Source: Cryptomeria japonica (taxonomy: Eukaryota > Streptophyta > Pinopsida > Cupressales > Cupressaceae). Taken from it: a stretch of 60,000 nucleotides of DNA. Below are positions 22,986 to 34,489 of this stretch, one piece after another; the stretch's first letter is position 1, and each line of letters starts with the position of its first letter. The translations under genes and the position numbers were made by a program. The stretch lies in contig NC_081411.1 of assembly GCF_030272615.1 (NCBI RefSeq), forward strand, positions 212,182,744 through 212,242,743, written 5' to 3'. The notes below the pieces were generated by a model, which was not told the origin of the DNA, ran no database searches, and was given only the letters and a program-made list of their open reading frames with translations.

Positions 22986-25625
22986 TTAGTGCAAGAGCAT
23001 AGATGGTTTTGCTACCAAGATACTCACCATACATATTTCCTTGAGTAGAAACATAGCTTTTTGAAAGGTCACTTGTGGCTTGATATTAAGACCTGCTCCT
23101 CCATCTATCAGGACTCGTTTTATTCGGTGTTTATGTATGAAGGCTTCAATATGTAGAGGTGCATTATGAGGCTGACTTATGGAGGCGTCATCGGCTTCTG
23201 TGAATGTGAGGGAGTGTGGAACGGATAGGTATCCCACCATGGCTTGAAACTGATCCACGTTCAGATCAGTAGGGACAGCAGTATCTCTCAAGGTTTTGTC
23301 AAGGACAGCTTTATGTGCAGGAGATATACGTAAGAGCTCAAGAATAGAGATGAGTGCGGGTGTTTTCCCTAATTGCTCTACAAGATCGTACTCAGGCTTA
23401 GTTGACGAAAGATTGGTATTCTTAGTAGAGGTACCTGGCAATGTGATCTTACCTCGACGGGTTGTAACATGACATTCAGAGGTAGATGCGGACGAAGATC
23501 CCACACCTTTTAGGACAATTTTAGGTCGCTGAGGAGGATTCTCAGGATTTTTATTTTTGATAGTAATGGTAGAAATATGATTGTCCATTGAGATGTGATT
23601 AATAGTGGAATCATAATTGTAAGATGTTCTGGTGTAATTGGCTTGATCATCTGTGACTTTGCCTTTTCCCTTGTCATGTTTCGGGAATGGTTCCTTAAAC
23701 ACCTCATGCTCTTGGTTAGATGAATGTCCCTCAATCTCAATATCTCCTCTGTCAATGAGATCTTGTACAATGTTTTTCAATCGATGGCAATTACTTGTCT
23801 TGTGACCCTTGCTCTTATGAAATTCACAATATTCATCATCATTCCACCAATTCGGTTTTACCTTTGGTTCATATGGAGGAAAATCTGGGACCGTGATCAC
23901 TTTGTTTGCTACAAGCTTTTTGAATACTGATTCAAGTGGTTCTCCCAATGGAGTGTACTTCCTTCGTGGTTTAGCAGCCATTTGATTGTTCACTTGGTTG
24001 TTGGTAGAATTTGATCCAGAAAAGATGAACTTTGGTCTCACTGTGTTGGCATCAACAACACCATCATTAACTGTGTTCTTGTTCTTGTTCCAAAACTTTG
24101 GTTTGTCCTTTCCCTTAAAGTCCTCTTTGTTTTCTTTGAATAGTTTGATAACTCCTTGTTCAATCAAGACCTTTTCTGTTGCTAGGCCCTTTTCAATGAC
24201 ATCCTTAAATGTAGACAAACAAGCTTTTCTGAGATCATAACCAATAGCCTTGTTAACATTTTGTGTGAACATTTCCACCATTTGTTTTTGCGGGATTTCA
24301 CAAGAGCATCTGCTAGCTAAATTTCTCCATCTTTGTAAAAATGACGCAAAAGATTCTCCTTCTTTTTGTTTCGTATTGCACAAGGTAGTAACTGAGACAT
24401 CTGTTTCAATGTTGTAAGAGAAATGTTGAATGAATGCCTCTGCCAAGTCGCCCCATGACTTAATACCAGGAGGTAATTGAGAAAACCATTCCATCGCTTG
24501 ATCTCCTAAGCTCTGTGGGAACAACCTCATCGAGTATGTTTCTTCTGCCGCTACCTCAATGCAAGCTGTGAAGAATTGTCTTATGTGTGCCTTGGGGTCT
24601 CCTCTCCCTCTATATTTGTCAAATTTCGGTGTTGCAAAGTGCGGAGGAAACGGAGGCATTGGAATGCTCTTATCAAAGGGATAAGGGCATATATCTCTCA
24701 TAGTATATGTGGGTTTTGATGTGCCCATGTCTTCCACTTTCTTTTGTAGATCTCTAATTTGTTGCTCCAAATTATTTTTGGGAGGAGATGGATTTCTTGT
24801 AGCATATCCCATGTTTGAAACACCCATTTGAGGAGGAGCTTGTTGCATATATGGATGATACTGATCGTAGACATGTCCATATGGAGGTCGATATTGTTGC
24901 GACATGTATGGAGCACTTGGCATAATTTCTTGTTGAGGGACCCCATATCTGTTTTGTGTATATAAACCATATTCAATGGGCCTTTCATTTTCCATTGTGT
25001 TGCCCCTAATTTTGGCATGAGGTCTTCTTGTGTCAAAATTTTGAGGAAGTCCTTGAGTATCCATTTGTCTTGGTTGACCCATATCTTGAGCATGTGTTTG
25101 AACATAAGGCCTCCATGATGGTCTTTGAGTGTAAGTATCATGCATTTGAGCTTGTGTATGTGGGATTGCTGGTTTCTGAAGCAAAACTGATGGTGACTCC
25201 GGCATCATATTATTGGGTCCTCCACTATTTGGTTGAGTTTGTTGTGAAGGTCTACTTTCCATAAGTTGAGATAAGTCAAAATCATGTGGTATTTTAGCTC
25301 CACTTTGTGCCATCATGTTTAGAAAGTATTGACGATCTCTCCTCATTATCTCTTCAACCAATCTATTGAATTGAGGATCCATTATAGATTCTTGTATGTC
25401 TGCTGATAGTATTGAAGAATTGTCAACATTGTCATTGTGTGTAGCGTTGTGTATAGCGTTTGCGCTTTCCATATTTGGATTGTGTCTATAAACATTCATG
25501 TCTGGTAATGTAGTGTGCTCAGGATTGTAGAAGACATCATTGTCATACTCATAAGAACTCATGTTTACGGACCCTTGAGCTTCTTTAGCTTTTCTCCTAG
25601 ATTTTTGAAGACGGGTTTCAACCAT
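22986..25625 (-). CDS. Gag protein with truncated protease, antisense ORF (879 aa)
   Basis: The frame is uninterrupted for 2.6 kb, unlike the host element's gag. It starts MVETRLQKSRRKAKEAQ. A Gln/Pro-rich region covers residues about 100-290. The capsid-like Retrotrans_gag domain follows, with ICPYPFDKSIPMPPFPPHF, PKFDKYRGRGDPKAHIRQFF, MRLFPQSLGDQAMEWFSQLP and TLCNTKQKEGESFASFLQRW. Next are YTPLGEPLESVFKKL, the knuckle CEFHKSKGHKTSNC (C-x2-H-x4-H-x4-C) and LIDRGDIEIEGH. It ends just after the protease triad text VLIDGGAGLNI in about 30 unrelated residues, so protease is cut short. It would assemble capsids if expressed. Expression could come from its own LTR. Whether it is expressed cannot be told. 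Confidence 0.88.
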   Translation of the reverse strand: MVETRLQKSRRKAKEAQGSVNMSSYEYDNDVFYNPEHTTLPDMNVYRHNPNMESANAIHNATHNDNVDNSSILSADIQESIMDPQFNRLVEEIMRRDRQYFLNMMAQSGAKIPHDFDLSQLMESRPSQQTQPNSGGPNNMMPESPSVLLQKPAIPHTQAQMHDTYTQRPSWRPYVQTHAQDMGQPRQMDTQGLPQNFDTRRPHAKIRGNTMENERPIEYGLYTQNRYGVPQQEIMPSAPYMSQQYRPPYGHVYDQYHPYMQQAPPQMGVSNMGYATRNPSPPKNNLEQQIRDLQKKVEDMGTSKPTYTMRDICPYPFDKSIPMPPFPPHFATPKFDKYRGRGDPKAHIRQFFTACIEVAAEETYSMRLFPQSLGDQAMEWFSQLPPGIKSWGDLAEAFIQHFSYNIETDVSVTTLCNTKQKEGESFASFLQRWRNLASRCSCEIPQKQMVEMFTQNVNKAIGYDLRKACLSTFKDVIEKGLATEKVLIEQGVIKLFKENKEDFKGKDKPKFWNKNKNTVNDGVVDANTVRPKFIFSGSNSTNNQVNNQMAAKPRRKYTPLGEPLESVFKKLVANKVITVPDFPPYEPKVKPNWWNDDEYCEFHKSKGHKTSNCHRLKNIVQDLIDRGDIEIEGHSSNQEHEVFKEPFPKHDKGKGKVTDDQANYTRTSYNYDSTINHISMDNHISTITIKNKNPENPPQRPKIVLKGVGSSSASTSECHVTTRRGKITLPGTSTKNTNLSSTKPEYDLVEQLGKTPALISILELLRISPAHKAVLDKTLRDTAVPTDLNVDQFQAMVGYLSVPHSLTFTEADDASISQPHNAPLHIEAFIHKHRIKRVLIDGGAGLNIKPQVTFQKAMFLLKEICMVSILVAKPSMLLH

Positions 25626-26119
25626 GAACTAGGTGTTTAGCAATATGTGAGAGTCTTAGACGAAAATGACAAGAGTATGTAAGACCAAGAGTTGTATGGA
25701 GTGTAAATGAATCTGAAGTTTACTTGCAATGTCCAAAGTGTAAGACCAAGTATGTATGTTGTAGAGTAGGTGTGACTTCCAAAGAGAGGATAGTTTCTCT
25801 TAATGAGGTAAGCTGACCTTGACTCTAAGTAAGACCAAATGAGACCCAAAGGTAAGAAACCTTGATGAGGGACCACTTAGCAAAGTGTTGTTGTATGTAG
25901 TGTGTTGACAAAGTATAGTGAGGACAAGCAAGTGACCTTTTGACTCAAGTTTAGACAAGTATGAATGTAAAATGAGGTATGAAGCAATGATGGACTGTGT
26001 AAGACCTTAGAACAGGCTGAATGCTAGATGAAACCTGAAGAGACAACCTAGGAAGCTCAAGTATGCCGAAACTGATTTCTTTGTTTGCTTGACTGTTAAA
26101 TTTTTTTCAAATCCTGACA

Positions 26120-26397
26120 CAGACGCCTCTGTATACTTCACAGACGCGGTTTGAAGACACAGACGCTATTCTGTTTGACACAAACGTGATTCTGAGATTT
26201 CCTGCTGATGTTTGCTGGGACTGTAACAGTTTTTTGCAATTTTTGGACACAGACGCTGCTGTATACTTCACAGACGCGATTTCCAGACACAGACGTGTCT
26301 CTGTTCGACACAGACGCTGATAAAAACACAGACGCTATTCTGTACTTCACAGACGCGTTTATCAGACACAGACGCGGTTTTAACCGACACAGACGCG
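26120..26397 (-). repeat. Phased CAGACGC word array, Gag-proximal
   Basis: On the plus strand CAGACG (once CAAACG) starts at 26120, 26141, 26160, 26181, 26250, 26271, 26290, 26311, 26329, 26350, 26369 and 26390. The steps run 21, 19, 21, 69, 21, 19, 21, 18, 21, 19, 21. The alternating 21/19 pattern gives a 40-nt superperiod. The sense word is GCGTCTGTG. Spacers vary, though CTGTATACTTCA and similar text recurs at every second unit. Confidence 0.95.
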
Positions 26398-27616
26398 TTT
26401 CTGTAACCTTAGTGCAATCTTTCCTATCTGTGAATTTGTTTTGCTGTGACCAAATCTGATTTTTCGACTGTTTTTCGTGACAAGAGGACACAGTGTTGAT
26501 GACCCAATGTTTGCAGACTGTTTAGACTCCAAAAAGTGTGTTGTTTGATGTAAAAAGTTTTTGCATACACTTGAAGACACAAAAGACACAATGTTTTGTT
26601 GTTTTGTCTTGATTGTTTGAATGTTTATCATAAGTCAAGCACAATTCTTATGGCTGGCCAGGACAATAATTGTTGATCCCACATGGGGTTTTACCCCCGA
26701 GGCTACGCTATTCAGAGCGGATACTTAGATGCTTGACCTCACTGGCTCCACCCTCGGCACTCACTTCTCGGGTCAGCCAAGCATCAGTCCCCATGAAAAC
26801 TCCCCATGGCGAACTTTGTATCTCTACTAAGAACCGTATGTGTGTGGGCCGCTACCAGAGGTCTGACCTCCTGCCTCAACAACTAGAAGGATTTGGGCAT
26901 CCAAAACAATGAGGTGCTAGTAAGGGCATCCGCTCGTGTGGCCATACATGCGGCACTTTCAGCTCTGTAAATACAGAAGGCTCCCAGCCGGTAGGGGTTA
27001 CGCCCTACAAATGATCAAATAAATTTGATCAAACGGGTTTATGGGGAGACATAGTGTCGGTATGAACTAATCAGCACACGTTATTCATAGTTTTCACCAT
27101 GAATACATTTGATTATAGTGGCTTGGAAGAAGATGGCTTTTCTTTTGCTACCACTTGGGTCGTTCTCTTCTCACTAGTAGTCCTAATGACCACACGGGAA
27201 GACAGGCCCTCTAAAGAATAAACAAAAAGAGCCTATTGCTCAAGACACAAAAGACAATGGTTCAATTTTAGTGCACCAATTGAAGTGTTTGCTAAGCTAT
27301 GAAGACAAGGCACACAAATAAAATTACAAAACCCTAGCTAAGGCCCTGCAACAAAATTGTTAGTAGTTTGGGTTGTTTCAAATGATAACCCCTTCCTGCA
27401 AGCACACAAGTTAGGTAAATTTTAAGAAAACCCAAAAAGACTTTGTGAAAAAAGGGGCCTTCAACAAAAACGTATTTGCCTCCAAAGCAAGCTGCACAAA
27501 CCAGGTTAGCTAGATCTGCAAAGGTTAGCCAAAAATAAACCAGATCTGAAACCCTAAGTACAAAATCCGAAAAGCCGAATCGAAAAATTTGAAAAATTTT
27601 TGCAAAACAGAATGCA

Positions 27617-27872
27617 CAGACGCTGTTATACCAGACACAGACGCGTCTGTCCTACACAGACGCGCTTCTGTGATTCGCAGACGTGATTTCGGAACACAGA
27701 CGCCTCTTTATTCTTCAGACGCGATCAGATGGTTTACATACGCGATTAGGGATCACAGACGCGACTTTCGGAAACCTGCAAAAAAAATAAAAATGACAGA
27801 AACACAGACGCGATCCAAGATATCACAGACGCCTCTGAAATACAAAAACGCGATCCGAACACTCGCAGACGC
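27617..27872 (-). repeat. Phased CAGACGC word array, LTR-proximal
   Basis: The word positions on the plus strand are 27617, 27638, 27657, 27678, 27697, 27716, 27737, 27756, 27805, 27826, 27845 and 27866: steps of 19 or 21 except one of 49. Two positions have degraded words (CATACG, AAAACG) that still keep phase. CAGACGCGTCTG near 27638 is a perfect 12-base palindrome. The array begins about 110 nt after the primer-binding site, much like the AGCGCT array. Confidence 0.95.
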
Positions 27873-27964
27873 GGAAAAAAACCTAAAATGTCGTCGAAAT
27901 CGTCCGATCTGCAACTTCAAAAATGCAAAATCTGCAACAAAAATGTTAAATGCAAAGGGACAAG

Positions 27965-27983
27965 AGTCCCACCGGGCGTGCCA
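27965..27983 (-). promoter_or_regulatory. Primer-binding-like site of the antisense element
   Basis: In element orientation the LTR end ACA is followed by TTT and then TGGCACGCCCGGTGGGACT. The start resembles the complement of a plant tRNA-Arg 3' end but with several mismatches, so the primer is not settled. Confidence 0.5.
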
Positions 27984-27986
27984 AAA

Positions 27987-28754
27987 TGTATATGGTGAAA
28001 ATGGATAGCAATAAACAACAATATTGAAAGACTAAAATGGATTCAACCACCAAACCCTAGCCTAACAATGAACAAAGATCCACCATAACATATGAAGATA
28101 ACCTAAGACAATGCAAATAACTCAAAAATCACAAAGATTATACCATCACATGTCCACTAGGGTTTTGATCTCCATTCTTCCTATCTCCATTGATCTTGTT
28201 TGATATGCTTGCTCTCAGATTTTTGTATGCACAAGAGCTCAACAAAGAACGGAATGTGGTTGCAAGTAGAATTGTAGTGTAGTCAATTGATCCAGTAGTT
28301 AGGGTTTGGTAATGAAGAAAGCATCTCCTTAAATAGAAGACACAATAGAAAATGGAGGGTTAAGATTGAGAGGTGTAAAAAGAGAGGTCGGCTAGGATTA
28401 GAGGGTAGGTATAAGAAATACCAAAATAATGGAAGAGGTAGGTAGTGTAGGAAATAAGAGATGAATGACATGTGTCATGTGTAGAAAAAGATAATGAATT
28501 AATTAAATAAATAAAGATTTATTTAATTAATAGAAGAAGTAGGGCAATTAAATAAATAAAATATTTATTTAATTTAGGAAAGGGATAATTTAAATAAATA
28601 AATGTATTTATTTAAATGAGAAATAAGGCTAGAAGAGGATAAATGAATTAATTAAATACATAAAGATTTATTTAATTAATAGAAGCATTAGGATTAGATA
28701 ATTAAATAAGTAAAATATTTATTTAATTAGACATGACAATTTTGGGTGTCTACA
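27987..28754 (-). repeat. LTR of the antisense element (768 bp)
   Basis: In element orientation it opens TGTAGACACCCAAAATTG, passes through blocks of TTAATTAAATAAATA, has a TATA-like CTATTTAAGG near 28330 and ends in ATACA before the primer-binding site. Its opening and AT-block layout resemble the LTRs at 20241 and 48946, so the families are related. No second copy is in the window. Confidence 0.8.
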
Positions 28755-28976
28755 CTAGGTAGTCAAAATCTGTAACACATCTCAGATTTCTCTACACCTT
28801 ATCACATCAAATCTTATCAAAACAAACAAGCAATTCAAAGAAGGAATTTCGGTTACATTTACCTTAAAAGTGCTAGAGATCCCCATACAACACAAATCAC
28901 CAATCATCAATCTTTCATCTCATCGAACAACTCATTATCATCTTCAATCAACTTCAAAAACAAACTTGCAAACAAA
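28755..28976 (+). other. Untranslated sequence before the plus-strand gag
   Basis: It is rich in short CA-containing words and lacks frames, and probably is the last part of the host element's original leader. It begins exactly where the antisense LTR ends. Confidence 0.6.
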
Positions 28977-31755
28977 ATGGCTCAAACCCGATCACGATCA
29001 AGGCAACGAGAAATAGAAATTGAGGAAGAAGAGGACAACCTCAATGAATTTCAAGAAGCACTTGGAGGAACTGGGAATGATGAAAACCCAGGTACACCCA
29101 CTCCTTCAACAATCGAAAGGGTTCAGCATAACCCTCATTTTAACAGATTATTTGATGAAATACTAAGGAGCAACGCAGATGCTCACTTCTTAAAACTTGC
29201 TCAAGAAGGAGCCAAACTCCCCTCAGACTTTGATCTCGCCCAATTAAGACAAGCATCAAAAAGACAAAGTCGCCATGAGGAAGAAAGGCGTAGAGATCCC
29301 ATCAGATATAACATCCCTCGAGGTAACCCACCACCTCCTCCTCCTAATGAAATGGAGATGTTGCGGCAACAAGTTGAGAATCTCGCCCAACAACTTCATA
29401 GTGGTGTTAAGACCAGTCAATTCTCACTTAACGACATCTGTCCCTATCTTTTTGATAGGAATCTTTATATGCCACCTTTCCACGCGGGTTCGAAACACCC
29501 AAATTTGAAAAATATAGAGGAAAGGGAGATCCCCGTGATCATGTCCGAGAATTTCATTCTGCTTGTCTCGAAGTCGCATATGAAGACACATACTTAATGC
29601 GCCTTTTTCCCCAAAGCTTGGGAGGAACAACCACATCATGGTTTTCCCGACTACCAGGTGGCATAAGAACATTTGAGGAACTCATCCAGAAGTTCCTATC
29701 TCATTACTCTTATAATATTGAACGCGACATCACCATGGCTGATCTGTGCAATACCAAACAAAAACCGGGTGAATTATTCTCAGTATTCCTGCAACGATGG
29801 CGCCAAATGTCTAGCAGACGTTCTCTTCAGTTACCTGAACGAGAACTAGTGGAAATTTTCATTTCCAACTTAAACGAAGAAATGGAATTTCACCTGGATG
29901 TCAAAGACACAGACTCTTTTAACGATATGATCACCAAAGGTATAAAATGTGAAAGGGCACTCATCAAAAAAGGACTCATCAAAATCTTTAATGAACCCAA
30001 AGATGGTCCTCGCCCGCGCTTCAATAGCGATAAACTGAACTTCTGGAACAAGAATAAGAATATCGTCAACGATGGAGTTGTAGATGCCAGGACTGTCCAA
30101 AATGCACAACCTGTGGTTCGGTTTGCAGGACAAAATCCTCCACCTCAAAATAATACACATGGTCCTCCTAATCAAGGTCGCATCACATCTCAGGATGAAC
30201 CAAGACCTCGTCCACAAAAACAAAAACGCACTTACACTCCCTTAGGGGAACCCATTGAAACAGTGTTGCGACAACTCCTCTCTCAAAATTTGGTCACTCT
30301 ACCTAAGCTATCAAACTATGAGCCTCAAGTCAAACCAGCATGGTGGAAAGATGCTGAACACTGTGAGTTCCATCAAGGAAGAGGACACAAGACAAGTAAT
30401 TGTCACCGATTGAAAGATCTCATTCAGGATCTTATTGATCGAGGAGAAATTGAGATTGAAGGACATGATCCAAAAATGACAAATAATGATCACCTGATGT
30501 TCAAGAATCCACTTCCATCACAAGATCAAAGGGGTCCTTCCACTTCCAGGCGAGGCACCGATACCACTGACTATACGCAGGCTGCGTATAACTACACTGT
30601 AAATCACCTATATGATGCCAGTGAACAAATTGCAACTATAACCTTCAAAAATCCCACCTCAAATTGCAATGTTGTTACACGTCACGGCAAAGTTACCATA
30701 AAGGCAGCTCCACAGGGCACCACCTCTGTCCCGAAGCAATACAATCTTGTGGAACAATTAGACAAAACCCCTGCACTTATATCCATTTTGGAGCTTTTGC
30801 GTCTGTCACCCTCTCATAAAACAATCTTGGATCACGCACTCCAAGAGGCGTCAGTCCCTGCAAACCTAAACACGGACCAATTTCAAGCCATGGTTGGAAC
30901 TCTAAAGTCATCACCTTGTCTCACTTTTTCCGAAAGTGACAACTCTTCGTTCCAACAACCTCATAACGCCTCACTCCACATTGAAGGCTTTGTCAACCAA
31001 CACAGGATCAAGCGAGTCTTGATTGATAATGGAGCAGGCCTAAACATTTGCACACTACAGTTGGTCACAGCATTGAGATATGCAATAGAATCAGTGGATC
31101 CTCACAAGAAGATCACCATCAAGGCCAATGATGATGCAAAGCGTTCATCCAAAGGAGCTGTGGTACTACCAATCCGAGTCGGTCCTGTGGTAAAGCATAT
31201 CATTTGTCAGGTTCTGGACCTTCCTCTGCCATATAATCTATTATTAGGGAGACCTTGGATACATGCCATGCAAGCCGTTCCATCTACCTACCATCAATGT
31301 ATCAAGTTCCCACATAATGGGGCAGAGATCACAATCCTGGGCGATGCAAATCCCTTTGCTTTTTGCCATAATATCAGCCATCAACCAGAGATTACTGTTC
31401 CTAATAATAGGGAAGCCATTTCCTCCACATCATATGTAAATCCCGCCTCTCTTGCCAGTTCAAACACCCCTATACCCAAGCAAGAAAAGCTTAAGATGAA
31501 AGTCACAGAGGAAGGTCCTGGAGAATACAACTTGAGTCAGCTCTTTTGTGTGGGACAAATGCCTACTTCTCCTAGAACACATGGTAAGCCACAGCAGTTA
31601 CTCCAACAACCACTAATCACGCCTGCATGTGCCCTGACACCTTTTGTTCTTGGAAAGAGTCAAGAGGAAGAAACACAAGATGAGGACCTAGCGGACTGGA
31701 TCTATAAGGATCCCATCACCACTGACATACCGCGAGTTACACTTCCTACGGAACA

Positions 31756-31896
31756 ATATGGTAAAGGCCTCCTCATTATGCAAAGAATGGGATATGATGG
31801 TCAGAGTGCTTTGGGATATTGCAAACAAGGACGACACGAACCGCTGCTACCAGAATTCAAACCCAAAGGTAATATAGGCCTAGGTTTTGAAAAAGA
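31756..31896 (+). other. G-patch domain between protease and reverse transcriptase
   Basis: YGKGLLIMQRMGYDGQSALG, then GRHEPLLPEFKPKGNIGLGF-type text, fits the glycine-rich G-patch pattern (G-x2-hh-x3-G-[YW]-x2-G-x2-L-G ... G-L-G-[YF]). G-patches are RNA-associated and also occur next to protease in betaretroviruses. Here the domain is in frame with protease and presumably part of the polyprotein. Confidence 0.8.
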
Positions 31897-34489
31897 GATC
31901 CTTCCTAAACTCAAATTCAAAGGAAAACCCAGCAAACCATTTTGCCCACCTACTGCAAAGAGGACACCTTTCATAATCAAAGCACCATCAAACATTATCC
32001 CCACTGCCCCATCGAGGCTCACAAACCCACCACAACCATCTACAATGCCAATCATCCCACCAAACGAACCAGTAATCCCGTCAATAACACCAATAGCAGC
32101 AGCAACTATATTGGAACCCGCAACAGCATCTATGGCACCAGCCGTTCCAACAGAAGCCACTAAATCAACACTGTCGATACTTCCAGTGACAAATCCTTTA
32201 AACCCCATCACGGTTCCTGCAGCACCGATCACCACAAAGATACATAAACCAATCACACCTGCCGTGTTCAACTCCAAAGACATCCCAGTATGGTATAGCA
32301 ATCGGATGCTGGAAAGTGATTCAGAGACCGACTCACATGAGTGGGAATTTGATTCTGTACAGCTTAACACTTCAGATGAGGAAGACACATCACCACCTCC
32401 GCCCCACAAAGACATCCCTGTTTACGGAGAAGCACAGATAAAGACCACTTGGGTACCTGAGCTGGAAACATCTTCCACAGACCCTACGTCTCATCCTACG
32501 CCTGATTCTGACAGGGAGAGTATCATCAACGACCTTCACCACACTGTCTTAACCCTCACTAATACCTCTAACGAACTTAACCTAATCGATGAAGTAATGC
32601 CCATTATCCACCTTGAACTCATTGAATGGAACCAACCAAATCCCCCATGTCTTGACCTCTTCCAGAACGATGAGGCTATCATTGACTTTTTGGAATTAAG
32701 GGATAATCTACCAAGCGGGGATCACAAAGCTGGATTCACCATTGAACTTAATAGCGCAGCATACTTCGAGGTGGATGCCAAACCCTTCAGCTGCAAAAAT
32801 ATAACAATAAAACATGGATCTTCCAGTGAAAACCACACTGTGGTGCTGTTTGATCCGACAAAAGTAAAAAGAAAGAGCGTATCCAACGGTGAAAACCTCT
32901 CTGAGGCGCTGAGGATGAAGGGTTTGACATTCTCCCTGCTAGTACACAACAGGAACGATCCACGATTCTTATCGAGGAAACCAATGAATACAATGTGGGG
33001 ACTCCTGACAACCCTCATATCATACATCTGGCATCTCTTCTCACTCCAGAGGAACAGCCTCAATTCATAGAGTTCTTCCAGAAGCGTCAGATCAACTTCG
33101 CATGGTCATATGCAGACATGCCTGGGCTTGATCCTGATTTAGTCATGCATCATCTCACCGTCGCAGAAGGAGCCAAACCTGTCAAGCAAAAGCTTCGTAA
33201 AATGCATCCTCAGATTGCAGTGCTAGTCAAAACAGAACTCAAGAAACTCCTAGATGTTGGTTTCATTAGACCAATTGATTATGCAGAATGGATCTCCAAT
33301 ATTGTGCCTGTTGGCAAACCAAAAGGGGGCATTCGCATTTGTACTGACTTCAGAGATCTGAATAAGGCTTGTCCTAAGGATGACTTCCCTCTACCAAATA
33401 TCGACATCATAGTGGATTTGACAGCAGGACATGCCATGCTTTCACTCATGGATGGCTTTTCAGGATATAATCAAATAAAGATCGCACCAGAGGACCAACA
33501 TAAGACAGCCTTCACATGTCCATGGGGCACATACTGCTGGAATGTAATGCCTTTTGGTCTAAAGAATGCAGGAGCGACCTATCAAAGAGCAATGACCACC
33601 ATCTTCCATGACATGATGCATACTATGATGGAAGATTATGTGGATGATTTACTAGCAAAATCACTTACTAGAGAAGGACATCTTCACATCTTAGATAAAA
33701 TCTTTGATAGACTGGAACAATATCATGTTCGACTCAACCCAAAGAAATGTGTCTTCGGAGTGACCTCCGGGAAGCTTCTAGGATACATTGTCTCAAGCAA
33801 AGGTATTGAGGTCGATCCAGCAAAGGTTAAGGCAATCATGGACATGCCACCTCCAAGGAATATCAGTCAGCTAAGGACACTACAAGGACGGCTTCAATCC
33901 ATCCGCAGATTCATTGCACAATTGGCTGATAAGTGTCACCCATTCACACACTTGCTACACAAGAACATCCGCTTTCAGTGGGATGACAAATGCCAGCAAG
34001 CATTTCAGGCACTTAAAAACTATCTCATGAATCCACCATTGTTGATGCCACCAGATCCAAGTAGACCGTTGTTACTTTATATCTCGGCAACAAGTACAGC
34101 ATTGGGTGTACTACTGGCACAACATAATGCAGAAGGCAAAGAGTGTGTTGTTTACTACATCTCTCGCACACTGGTTGGCTATGAACTCAGTTACACACCT
34201 ATTGAGCGAGCTTGCTTAGCAGTAATCTTAGCAGCCACTAAACTGAGGCACTATCTGTTGACACACAAGGTACAACTCATCGCAAAGATTGATCCACTCA
34301 AGTACTTACTTAACAAAGCAGCATTGACAGGTCGTTTGGCCAAATGGGTGAAGATTCTAAGTGAATTTGACATTGAGTATGTAGATCGTAAAGCTATCAA
34401 AGGTCAGGTTATTGCAGATCAGTTGGCCGATGCACCACTCATAGGCGATCATCCTCTCATTTCCAATTTTCCAGATGAAGAGATATTCA

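Larger units (their letters stand above)
25626..27982 (-). other. Leader of the antisense element
   Basis: This long untranslated leader lies between the LTR and Gag. It holds two phased arrays, a GC-balanced middle block (about 26640-27060) without coding potential that may be structured RNA, and several pyrimidine-tract/CAG sites near 27776, 27390 and 27350 on the minus strand that resemble 3' splice sites. Short plus-strand frames here (for example 27589-28008) are the arrays read through. Confidence 0.7.
22990..28754 (-). mobile_element. Antisense 5' part of a second Tat-lineage element
   Basis: Read on the minus strand: an LTR (28754 to 27987), a primer-binding-like site, a 2.4-kb leader with two phased word arrays, and a Gag ORF that runs into the protease active site and then loses homology. 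There is no reverse transcriptase, integrase or second LTR. So this is the front portion of an element in opposite orientation to its host. Its Gag is clearly related to, but diverged from, the host element's Gag. The left edge is approximate. Confidence 0.8.

Noticed and set aside
28977-29597. Programmed frameshift within gag
   Set aside because: No slippery heptamer or following structure is evident near 29485, and a shift in the middle of capsid would be unusual.
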